Assembly (NCBI RefSeq): GCF_000517625.1
Contig: NZ_CP007056.1
Coordinates: 310,001 to 374,000 of the forward strand
Source: Halostagnicola larsenii XH-48
GTDB taxonomy: Archaea; Halobacteriota; Halobacteria; Halobacteriales; Natrialbaceae
DNA length: 64,000 nucleotides
Direction of reading: 5' to 3'
The notes below the pieces were generated by a model, which made no database searches, was not told the DNA's origin, and saw nothing but the letters and a program-made list of their open reading frames with translations. Made by a program: the position numbers and the translations under genes. Of this stretch, positions 15,951 through 23,899 are shown piece after piece. The stretch's first letter is position 1. Each line of letters begins with the position of its first letter.

Positions 15951-17914
15951 ACGCCGCCGACGCGCTCGAGTCAGCACTCGAGCCCGAAATCTGGAGGGAC
16001 GTTAATCGCGACCTGTTTCGAAAGGTCCTCGCGGAATTCATGTACGAGGAGATACTCACTCCGGCTCGGATCGGAACCGTTAGCGCCTCGGAAACGGCGA
16101 CGACCGATGCAACTCCGGGAGCCGACGGGACTGTCGTTCCCGAAGCGAAATCGGAACCGGAATCCAGCGCGGAGCTGCCCTCGTCCGAGAATCAGGAACG
16201 CGATACCTGGATCCGCTACAGGCTCCTGTTGACCGACGGGATCGAATACCAGTTCGACGCCCAACGTCGCCCGCTCGATTCGTATCGAATCAAACCGGGG
16301 TCGATAGAGCGCCGCGAGCGGGGCGAACAATGGCGCTCGGCGACGAGTCCGGTGACGTTCCTTCGGGAGGCCCGCGAGTACATTGGAATCGATCCGACCA
16401 CCGCGGCCCATCTCGTTCGGGAGTACAACAACACGCTCGTGGCGGACGCTCACATCCGGGCGAGAAAAGAGGATCGAGACGATGCCACGCTACTGGATCT
16501 GTCGTACGCGGAACTCGAGGGAGAGATGGAGGGACATCCCTGGTTCACTTACAACAAGGGCCGCGTGGGATTCGGGTACGAGGCGTATCTCGAACACGCC
16601 CCCGAATCCAAGCAGCGGCGGCAACTCCGATGGATCGCCGCGCGCCGAGACCGCGCAACCTTTCAAGCCGTGGACGGACTCGAGCACGACGCGCTCGTAG
16701 AAGAAGAACTCGGAAGCACTGCAACCGAGTTCGCGGACGCATTACTCGATCGGGATCTAGATCCCGCCAACTACGTGTTCCTCCCGGTCCACGACTGGCA
16801 GTGGTCGGACAGCATCGTCCAACTGTTCGCGGCGGACATCGCGACCGACGCGATCGTGCCGCTCGGGCGGGGCCCTGACGAGTACCTGCCACAGCAGTCG
16901 ATTCGAACGTTCTCGAACGTTTCGGCGCCCGAAAAACACCACGTCAAGCTACCGACTCGCGTGTTGAACACCAACGTGTACCGCGGCATCCTCGGCGAAC
17001 AGGCCGAGGCCGCCCCGCGCGTGACGTCGTTCCTCAAATCGGTCCGCGACGGGGATACCTTCCTCCAGGACGAACTGCAACTCCTACTGCCCGGCGAGGT
17101 CGCGAGCGTCAACTACGAACACCCGACGTTTTCGCGGATGGAAGAGGCACCCTACCAGTTCCACGAACTGCTCGGATGCGTCTGGCGAGAGAGCGTCGTC
17201 TCGCTGGTCGACGACGACGAGCGACCGATCACGCTCGCCGCGCTCCTCCACGAGGACTTCGACGGGACGCCGGTCGTCTCGAAGCTAGCCGACCGCGCGG
17301 ACATGAGCGTCGGAGCGTGGCTAGACGAACTGCTCGAGGTGTTGCTCGAGCCGCTTCTTCACTTCCTGTACAAGTACGGGACGGTGTTCATGCCCCACGG
17401 GACGAACGTCGTGTTGATCCTTCGCGACGGCGTTCCCACCCGCATCGCCATCACGGACTTCGTGGACGAAGTCGCGATCTCGGATCGTGATCTGCCGGAG
17501 CTATCGGAACGGCTTCCCGATGCGCTGCGCGACGACGACCGGTACGATCACCACATTCTCCACCAACTGCCGCCGGAGCCGCTGTGTCAACACATCGTCG
17601 GGACGCTTTTCGTGGGTGTCTTTCGCTACATCGCGGACCTACTGGCTCGTCATCGAGGCTACGACGAACGACAGTTCTGGACGCAGGTCCGGTCGGCCGT
17701 CGATACCTATCAGGCGCGGTTTCCGGACCTCGAGGAGCGATTCGACCTGTTCGATCTCTACAAGCCGCGGTTCACCAAGCACTGTCTGAACCGCAACCGT
17801 CTCGTCGACTACGGGTATAAGGACTTTAGCACGCGACCGAAAGTGCGCGGCCACGGGACCGTTTCGAACCCGCTCTACGAGGTGGCCGACGACTCTGCGA
17901 CGGGAGCTGACTGA
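15947..17914 (+). CDS. iucC: NIS siderophore synthetase, IucA/IucC family (RhbF-like)
   Basis: 655 residues from ATG 15947; an in-frame GTG at 15890 would add 19 poorly conserved residues. IucC-type motifs: LPVHDWQWSD (about 276), QQSIRTFSN, HHVKLPTRVLNTNVYRG, and KYGTVFMPHGTNVV with TDFVDE in the C-terminal half. It would join the second hydroxamate arm to the citrate intermediate. Divergent from the rest of the cluster, which is also how it differs from the single-strand rhb operon. An acidic insert at about 46-78 (after ASETA) lengthens the N-terminal domain. Confidence 0.9.
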   Translation: MNAADALESALEPEIWRDVNRDLFRKVLAEFMYEEILTPARIGTVSASETATTDATPGADGTVVPEAKSEPESSAELPSSENQERDTWIRYRLLLTDGIEYQFDAQRRPLDSYRIKPGSIERRERGEQWRSATSPVTFLREAREYIGIDPTTAAHLVREYNNTLVADAHIRARKEDRDDATLLDLSYAELEGEMEGHPWFTYNKGRVGFGYEAYLEHAPESKQRRQLRWIAARRDRATFQAVDGLEHDALVEEELGSTATEFADALLDRDLDPANYVFLPVHDWQWSDSIVQLFAADIATDAIVPLGRGPDEYLPQQSIRTFSNVSAPEKHHVKLPTRVLNTNVYRGILGEQAEAAPRVTSFLKSVRDGDTFLQDELQLLLPGEVASVNYEHPTFSRMEEAPYQFHELLGCVWRESVVSLVDDDERPITLAALLHEDFDGTPVVSKLADRADMSVGAWLDELLEVLLEPLLHFLYKYGTVFMPHGTNVVLILRDGVPTRIAITDFVDEVAISDRDLPELSERLPDALRDDDRYDHHILHQLPPEPLCQHIVGTLFVGVFRYIADLLARHRGYDERQFWTQVRSAVDTYQARFPDLEERFDLFDLYKPRFTKHCLNRNRLVDYGYKDFSTRPKVRGHGTVSNPLYEVADDSATGAD

Positions 17915-18036
17915 TCTTCGTCGCAACGATTCTGTCGACCGTCGACGGTCCGTCGACTCGAGGCGCAGAACAACCGTTTATACGAAGTGAGACACAACTC
18001 GAGCGAGTGAACCGCCTCGAACACCTGTAGATCCTA

Positions 18037-18052
18037 TTTTGGCAAGCCTAAA
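18037..18052. promoter_or_regulatory. Distal iron box of binding protein 2
   Basis: TTTTGG-CAAG-CCTAAA, one mismatch from the consensus, 36 bp upstream of the proximal copy at 18073-18088. Confidence 0.65.
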
Positions 18053-18072
18053 AATCGAAGCAGTTATGACCT

Positions 18073-18088
18073 TTTAGGGGTGCCTAAA
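18073..18088. promoter_or_regulatory. Proximal iron box of binding protein 2
   Basis: TTTAGG-GGTG-CCTAAA, perfect arms, ending 4 bases before the ATG at 18093. With the distal box it should control the two binding-protein genes as one unit. Confidence 0.75.
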
Positions 18089-18092
18089 ATCT

Positions 18093-19247
18093 ATGGCGAG
18101 AGAAAATACGAAAGACGTAGCACCGACCCGACGGGACTGCATGCGGTACGGTGGGACAATCGCTGCCGGTGGATTACTCGCTGGCTGTCTCAGCGGTGAA
18201 GATGGTCCGGGAACGGACTCGACTGAGAACGGTAACGGCTACACCGTCTCGATGGAACCGGTCGGTGAGGTTTCCTTCGGAGAGGTCCCGGAGCGGTGGG
18301 TAGCGTACGATGGCGGCTACGCCGACATGGCGGTCGCACTGGGGCAGGCCGACGGCCTGATGGGCATCGGAAGCGCGGATCGGTACTATACGTACGTGTA
18401 CGACGAACTTCCGGGAGTCGACGTCGATCAGAGCGTTCTCGAGGAGTATCCAGAAGTGCAGACGAAAGAGGAGTTCTACGAACTCGAGGCTGACGTCCAC
18501 CTGTACGATCCGGAGATGCTCATCAACTGGTTCGACTGGGACGACAACGACGTCGACGAGATCGCCCAAACCGTTGGCCCGTTCTACGGGAACCTGATCT
18601 TCCGTCGATCCGACGACTGGCACGACTACGAGTACTATACGCTCTATGAAGCCTTCGAGAAGGTTGCAAATGCGTTCCAACAGACCGATAGGTTCGAGGC
18701 GTTCGAACAGTTCCACGACGAGTTCATCGACTCGATCCAAAGTCGGCTCCCACTAGCGGAAGACCGGCCCGACGTGTTTCTCACCTTCGAGGGCACCGAG
18801 GAACCCGAGACGTTCTCCCCGTACCGGCTCAATGACGACGGAACCAGCAAAAAACAGTGGCGCGACCTCGGCGTGACGGACGCGCTCGCAGGTACGGATA
18901 TCGACAACCTCAGCACGACGAATCGTGGCGAGTTGGACTACGAGAATCTCCTCGAGATCGATCCGGACGTGCTCCTCGTTCGCGGCCACGAACGAAAATC
19001 GCCCGCGGAGTTCCGAGACGTCGTCCTCGCCTACATGGAGGACCATCCGGTAGGGAGCGAACTGACGGCCGTCGAGAACGGCCAGGTGTATCGCGGGGGC
19101 TATCTGCACCAGGGGCCGATACACAACCTGTTTCTGACCGAACGAGCCGCGAAGCAACTCTACCCCGACGAATTCGGTGCGGTAACCGACGATACGGAAC
19201 TGTTCGATCGACAACGGGTCGCGGATATCATCAACGGTGAATTCTGA
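18093..19247 (+). CDS. Fe-siderophore-type ABC substrate-binding lipoprotein 2
   Basis: 384 residues. Tat/lipoprotein signal TRRDCMRYGGTIAAGGLLAGC, then a class III binding-protein fold with SFGEVPERWVAYDGGYADMAVALGQ-like start and C-terminal VENGQVYRGGYLHQGPIHNLF. Paralogue of the protein at 4682-5815. It should present ferric siderophore to an ABC permease that is not encoded here. One base separates it from the third binding protein, so they are co-transcribed from the double iron-box promoter. Confidence 0.86.
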   Translation: MARENTKDVAPTRRDCMRYGGTIAAGGLLAGCLSGEDGPGTDSTENGNGYTVSMEPVGEVSFGEVPERWVAYDGGYADMAVALGQADGLMGIGSADRYYTYVYDELPGVDVDQSVLEEYPEVQTKEEFYELEADVHLYDPEMLINWFDWDDNDVDEIAQTVGPFYGNLIFRRSDDWHDYEYYTLYEAFEKVANAFQQTDRFEAFEQFHDEFIDSIQSRLPLAEDRPDVFLTFEGTEEPETFSPYRLNDDGTSKKQWRDLGVTDALAGTDIDNLSTTNRGELDYENLLEIDPDVLLVRGHERKSPAEFRDVVLAYMEDHPVGSELTAVENGQVYRGGYLHQGPIHNLFLTERAAKQLYPDEFGAVTDDTELFDRQRVADIINGEF

Positions 19248-19248
19248 C

Positions 19249-20433
19249 ATGCCAGCACAAAAGGAGACGGACGCGACCGAAGAACCGACGCGTCGAGACT
19301 ACATGCGATACGGTGGGACGATCGTCGGCGGCGGATTACTCGCCGGTTGTCTGGGAGACGGCGATACCTCGCCCGACACAAACACCGCCGAGGGCTACAC
19401 AGCGACGATAGCACCGGTCGGTGAGGTCACCTTCGACGCACCGCCTAAGTCGATTTTTACCCGACTGACACACCTCGCCGGGATGGCCTTCGCGCTCGGA
19501 CGGGGAAACGACGTCAACGCGATGCACGCACCGGACTACTACGACGCGCTGTGGAACCAGTTCACGCCGCACCTCGAGGGCGTGTCGCTGGATTGGACCG
19601 GCCTGTATTCATCCTGGGAACCGGACAAAGAGCAACTCTACGAACTAAATAGCGATGTCCACCTGGCAGATCCCGCGAGCATGTTCGCGCTCGGGAGCTG
19701 GGATATGGACGATATCGAGGAGATCGCTACCAACATCGGCCCGTGGTTCGGGAACACGTTCAGCGATCGAAACGAGGCCCCGCCGGACGAGTGGGCCGAT
19801 CAGTACCAGTACTACACGCTCTGGGAGCAATTCGAACGGGTCGCACAGGTATTCCGTGCGGAAGAACGGTATCAGGCACTCTCGGAGATCCACACTGACC
19901 TGCTCGAGACTATCGAGTCGGGACTGCCACCGGCTGCTGATCGACCGACCGCAGTACTGGTCGGCATGAGCGATATCGAGAGTATCTACGCCTACACGTT
20001 GAACACTCCTGGATTCCTGACGGCCCACCTCCGACCGCTCGAGCCGGTCGGCGCGTTCGGTGATGAGGTCTCATCCGGCGATACGGTCGACATGGAGGCG
20101 ATGCTGGAAGCGGATCCCGACGTCATCTTCTCGATGGGTGGGATGCACCCGGAGACCGATATGGTCGCGATCCGGGAGAACCTCACCGATCACTCGGTCG
20201 CTCGAGAGATCTCTGCTGTAGAGAATGATCGCGTGTACGCACAGGGCGCACGATATCAGGGGCCGATTTTGAACCTCTTCCAACTCGAAATGACGGCAAA
20301 ACAGCTCTATCCCGACCAATTTGGTACGTGGCCGACCTACGAAACGGGACCCTACCCGGAGATTCCCGTGGACGAACGATTGTTCGATCGCGGGCGGGTA
20401 GCCGACATCGTGAACGGGAATTTCGAGCGATGA
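19249..20433 (+). CDS. Fe-siderophore-type ABC substrate-binding lipoprotein 3
   Basis: 394 residues from ATG 19249. The signal TRRDYMRYGGTIVGGGLLAGC is nearly the same as in protein 2, but the mature part is more divergent (FTRLTHLAGMAFALGRGNDV, YYTLWEQFERVAQVFRAEERY, VENDRVYAQGARYQGPILNLF). It probably arose by duplication and then drifted towards another ligand form. Same operon as protein 2. Confidence 0.85.
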   Translation: MPAQKETDATEEPTRRDYMRYGGTIVGGGLLAGCLGDGDTSPDTNTAEGYTATIAPVGEVTFDAPPKSIFTRLTHLAGMAFALGRGNDVNAMHAPDYYDALWNQFTPHLEGVSLDWTGLYSSWEPDKEQLYELNSDVHLADPASMFALGSWDMDDIEEIATNIGPWFGNTFSDRNEAPPDEWADQYQYYTLWEQFERVAQVFRAEERYQALSEIHTDLLETIESGLPPAADRPTAVLVGMSDIESIYAYTLNTPGFLTAHLRPLEPVGAFGDEVSSGDTVDMEAMLEADPDVIFSMGGMHPETDMVAIRENLTDHSVAREISAVENDRVYAQGARYQGPILNLFQLEMTAKQLYPDQFGTWPTYETGPYPEIPVDERLFDRGRVADIVNGNFER

Positions 20434-20489
20434 ACGAACGGATACGCCCGGACGTCTTGGTGTCGTCTCGAGTGTGACTCCCATGCTGG

Positions 20490-20909
20490 TCAGTCATCCG
20501 ATTCCGACGGCGGAGGGTCGGTTCGACGTGGCGATCCCGTACTGTAGGCCGTATAGAGTATCACCACGGCGATAAAGAAATCAAAGCTGTGCTCGACGAG
20601 GTGATGTATCGGCATCGGAACGACCCCGGAGAGGGTGCCGAATCCGACGAGCGTCCGGATGACCAACAGCGCGAGCGCGATGGTGATGCCGAGGTACGGA
20701 GCGGTCCGCCGTCGCCAGAAGGCGACCAGACTTCCGAGAAACAGGACCGTGGTGCCGAGCGCTGCGAGGATAATAACGCCGAGCAGCAAGACCGAGAAAC
20801 CAGGGTCGAACCAGTTCGCCCCGAACGACGTCGTTCCCAGCGTCGTCCTTCCAATGGCTGCGGGTCCGATTGCCGATTCCGAAGCGAAACGAAACGGGGC
20901 GGCCGCCAT
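20490..20909 (-). CDS. Haloarchaeal four-helix membrane protein, unknown
   Basis: 139 residues with about four hydrophobic helices (FSVLLLGVIILAALGTTVLF, LGITIALALLVIRTLVG, and FFIAVVILYTAY near the end), with His residues in PIHHLVEHSFDF before the last helix that could bind metal. It starts 1 base after the thioredoxin-like gene and ends the SCO1-thioredoxin operon, so a role in respiratory-chain assembly is possible. No family recognised with certainty. Confidence 0.65.
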   Translation of the reverse strand: MAAAPFRFASESAIGPAAIGRTTLGTTSFGANWFDPGFSVLLLGVIILAALGTTVLFLGSLVAFWRRRTAPYLGITIALALLVIRTLVGFGTLSGVVPMPIHHLVEHSFDFFIAVVILYTAYSTGSPRRTDPPPSESDD

Positions 20910-20910
20910 C

Positions 20911-21444
20911 TCAGGCCTCGCTGTGAGTGGATTCGATCCGGTCTACGAGCGTTTCTGTCGATTTTCGACCCGCACCAGACCACGCGACATCGTTGCGTTC
21001 GTCGAGGACGATCGCCGTTGGGATTTCGACGACCTCGAACGCGTCGGTAAGCTGAAGGTCGTTGTCCAACCCGACAGTCCAATTCCCCCCGTGTTCGCGC
21101 CACCACTCGATGACGTCGTCTCGAGCGATCGATTGACCGATCGGCTCGTTCGTAATCGAAATGAACTGTACATCGTTGCTGACGGTCGAGTGGACCTGTG
21201 ACAGTGGTTCCATCATCGATTCACAGGTCCCACACCACGTCGCGAAGAACTCGAGGAACGTCGTGGTGCCGCGTTCCGGTGCGGAGACGGTTCCGGCATC
21301 GCTACCGGGCGCATCGAGCGTTTCGACGGAAACCGGATCCACACCGGTTTGGGTGCCCAAGATGCGACGGTCGCTAACGAACAGTCCGGCACCGCCGACG
21401 AGGCCGAGACTGCCGGCCCCGAGAAGCATGTCGCGCCGCCTCAC
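20911..21444 (-). CDS. Tat-exported thioredoxin/TlpA-like protein
   Basis: 177 residues from a GTG at 21444 that overlaps the stop of the upstream SCO1 gene (GTGA). The Tat-like RRRDMLLGAGSLGLVGGAGLF anchor precedes a thioredoxin fold with active site FATWCGTCESM and the cis-Pro region EVVEIPTAIV. It should act outside the membrane, exchanging thiols with SCO1 or cytochrome-oxidase copper-site cysteines. The frame is open far upstream, but that part is the antisense of SCO1 and not coding. Confidence 0.82.
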   Translation of the reverse strand: MRRRDMLLGAGSLGLVGGAGLFVSDRRILGTQTGVDPVSVETLDAPGSDAGTVSAPERGTTTFLEFFATWCGTCESMMEPLSQVHSTVSNDVQFISITNEPIGQSIARDDVIEWWREHGGNWTVGLDNDLQLTDAFEVVEIPTAIVLDERNDVAWSGAGRKSTETLVDRIESTHSEA

Positions 21445-22175
21445 AAGAATCCTCCGCCGTTCTCGCCGCGGACCGTGGCAAGGTCGTCGAGTATCGTGTT
21501 CGCTCCCGGCATCTTTCTGTACGCGCGTTCGACGTAGCCGTCTTCGTTGGCGAGGATGATAAGCGTCACGTGAACGAACATATCTTTCATCTCGCCATCT
21601 TGGTCGTCCTCGGATTCGCCCGAATGGGCGGCCCCCTCCGTATCTTCGGTGTAGGCGTCCGTTTTTTCGAAGCCGATTCCGAAGGTGTCGTTGACGACTT
21701 CCTGTGCTGTGTCGTGGGATTCGGGACGAAGGAACTGCCAGTTTTCGGCGTCCGGGTCCGCGCCCCGTTCCTCGGAGAACGTCCGCAACCGATCTGCGGT
21801 GTCGTAGGCGGGGTCGAACGTGACGGGCAAGAACGCGACCTCGTCCTCGTAGTCGTTCTTCGCGGCGTCGGATTGAATCTGCGCGAGCGTCGACGTGAGG
21901 GTCGGACACGGCCCGTGACACCGGGTGAAGACGAACGTCATCAGGACGTGTCGGTCACCGACGAACTCGGTCGTGGTCACGTCCCGGTCGTGAAGCGGCG
22001 ACGGCACCGTCACTTCCGGAAGTTCCTGTCCGTAAGCCGGATAGGCGATGTCTTCGCTGTCCCCTCGGCGATCAGGCGAGTCGAGGACGGTGTCGGAATT
22101 ACCGCGATTCAAACAACCGGCCGCGAGGATGGCTCCCGTTGTGCCCAGTGAACCCAGATATGCGCGTCGCTGCAT
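21441..22175 (-). CDS. SCO1/SenC copper chaperone lipoprotein
   Basis: 244 residues. Tat and lipobox signal QRRAYLGSLGTTGAILAAGC, then the SCO1 fold with copper ligands Cys-x3-Cys in FTRCHGPCPT and the distal His in DMFVHVTLIIL. It carries copper to the CuA site of terminal oxidases or acts as a thiol reductase. An acidic, His-poor insert precedes the last His. Start at the ATG that gives the signal peptide; nine more residues are open upstream. First gene of a three-gene minus operon. Confidence 0.88.
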   Translation of the reverse strand: MQRRAYLGSLGTTGAILAAGCLNRGNSDTVLDSPDRRGDSEDIAYPAYGQELPEVTVPSPLHDRDVTTTEFVGDRHVLMTFVFTRCHGPCPTLTSTLAQIQSDAAKNDYEDEVAFLPVTFDPAYDTADRLRTFSEERGADPDAENWQFLRPESHDTAQEVVNDTFGIGFEKTDAYTEDTEGAAHSGESEDDQDGEMKDMFVHVTLIILANEDGYVERAYRKMPGANTILDDLATVRGENGGGFL

Positions 22176-22441
22176 GGCGGATTGTAGGAAGTGAGGACTC
22201 AAAGGCCGAGTGGTTCAATTCCCGAATGCCAAAGCCGCAATGAGTCTCCGGGTACGAACCGTTTCGAGACGATCACGAGCGGTCGACGACCCGATTCTGT
22301 AACACAACCAACTATGTAGCTCGCAGTCTCACCCTCGAGTATGGGCACACCAGATAGGACGCTTATAATTTGCCGACGAGCGAGCGAGACGATCACCATC
22401 GACCGAAGAACACCAGCAAAGACGTTCACGTGGAGGTCTCG

Positions 22442-23770
22442 ATGGTAGATCTCGCAATTTCGATTGCACAGCTCGCGGCTGCGCTTTTTCTGGTCTTCTT
22501 AAACGGCTTCTTCGTCGCGGCGGAGTTCGCCTACGTCCGCATTCGGTCCACAGCAGTCGAACAACTGGCCGCAGAGGGCCGAACCGGGTCGGCAATCCTG
22601 CAAGAAGCCGTCGACAATCTCGACAATTATCTCGCGGTGACCCAGCTCGGAATTACCCTCGCCTCGCTCGGCCTGGGGTGGCTCGGTGAGCCGGCCATCG
22701 CTGCCCTGCTCGAGCCGGTGTTCGAGCCGTTGCTGCCAGAAAGCGTGATCCACATCGTCGCCTTCGCGATCGGCTTTAGCATCATCACATTCCTCCACGT
22801 CGTCTTCGGCGAACTCGCGCCGAAGACGATTTCGATCGCCCAACCCGAGCGGATCGCCTTGCTCGTCTCGCCACCGATGAAACTCTTTTACTATCTGTTC
22901 GTCCCCGGTATCATCGTCTTCAACGGGACTGCGAACCGGTTCACGCGACTGATCGGGATTCCGCCCGCCTCGGAGACGGACGAGACGCTCACAGAAGAGG
23001 AGATCCTAACCGTCCTCAGCCGATCCGGCCACGAGGGTGAAATCGGTGTGACTGAAGTAGAGATGATCGAGCAAGTGTTCACGCTCGACGATACGACCGC
23101 TCTGGACGTGATGGTTCCTCGGCCGGACGTCGAAACCCTCCGGGCAGACCTCTCGCTCCCAGAGATTCGATCACGGATCCTCGAGGCAGATCACACCCGA
23201 TATCCCGTCGTCGATGCCGAAGATTCCGATCAGGTAATCGGATTCATCGACATCAAAGACGTGTTGCGCGCGAGCGAGTCGATCGAGGAGGGGACATCCA
23301 GCACAATAACGGCCGGTGAGATCGCTCGGGAGATTCCGATCGTTCCGGAGACGACATCAATCGCCGATATCCTGGCCCGGTTCCAGCGCGACCGAGGACA
23401 ACTAGCCGTGGTTGTCGACGAGTGGGGGGTATTCGAGGGGCTCGTTACTGTCGAAGATATCGTCGAGCAGATCGTCGGTGATCTTCGCGACGAGTTCGAC
23501 GCCGACGAACCCTCGATCGAGCGCCGCGACGACACCTACATCGTTGACGGGTCCATGTCCGTCTCAGCGGTCGACGAGCATCTCGATGCCGAATTCGAAT
23601 CGGACGACTTCGGCACCATCGGCGGCTTCGTGCTGAACGAACTGGGCCGGGCCCCCGAAGCCGGCGATCGAGTCTCCGTCGATGGCTACACGTTCACAGT
23701 AGCCGATATCGACGGTGCTCGGATAACGTCGCTGCTGGTCCGTCAATCCGACTCCGCAGCGAGCGAGTGA
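22442..23770 (+). CDS. CNNM/CBS/CorC-type membrane protein (HlyC/CorC family)
   Basis: 442 residues from ATG 22442. The DUF21/CNNM membrane domain has about 3-4 helices, with FLNGFFVAAEFAYVRIRST at the N terminus. Two CBS domains follow (MVPRPDVETLRAD to about residue 270, then REIPIVPETTSIADILARF) and a CorC_HlyC C-terminal domain (GGFVLNELGRAPEAGD). Family members are linked to magnesium or other divalent cation export. Single gene. Confidence 0.88.
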   Translation: MVDLAISIAQLAAALFLVFLNGFFVAAEFAYVRIRSTAVEQLAAEGRTGSAILQEAVDNLDNYLAVTQLGITLASLGLGWLGEPAIAALLEPVFEPLLPESVIHIVAFAIGFSIITFLHVVFGELAPKTISIAQPERIALLVSPPMKLFYYLFVPGIIVFNGTANRFTRLIGIPPASETDETLTEEEILTVLSRSGHEGEIGVTEVEMIEQVFTLDDTTALDVMVPRPDVETLRADLSLPEIRSRILEADHTRYPVVDAEDSDQVIGFIDIKDVLRASESIEEGTSSTITAGEIAREIPIVPETTSIADILARFQRDRGQLAVVVDEWGVFEGLVTVEDIVEQIVGDLRDEFDADEPSIERRDDTYIVDGSMSVSAVDEHLDAEFESDDFGTIGGFVLNELGRAPEAGDRVSVDGYTFTVADIDGARITSLLVRQSDSAASE

Positions 23771-23851
23771 TCGGACAGCAGAGCGCAGAGCAGGTACCAG
23801 CGCCGACCGTATAGAAAAAATACTAATATCTTGCTCGAAGAACAAAACACA

Positions 23852-23899
23852 ATGGAGTTCCAAACGACGTACCGATACCCGGTAGTGACCGCTTCGTGA
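23852..23899 (+). CDS. Putative 15-residue leader ORF before arylsulfotransferase gene
   Basis: ATG at 23852 opens MEFQTTYRYPVVTAS and stops at 23897-23899, overlapping the GTG start of the next gene as GTGA. A TATA-like tactaatat at 23821-23829 lies about 26 bases before this ATG, so the mRNA may start there without leader. Same layout as the leader before iucC. Expression is inferred. Confidence 0.4.
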   Translation: MEFQTTYRYPVVTAS

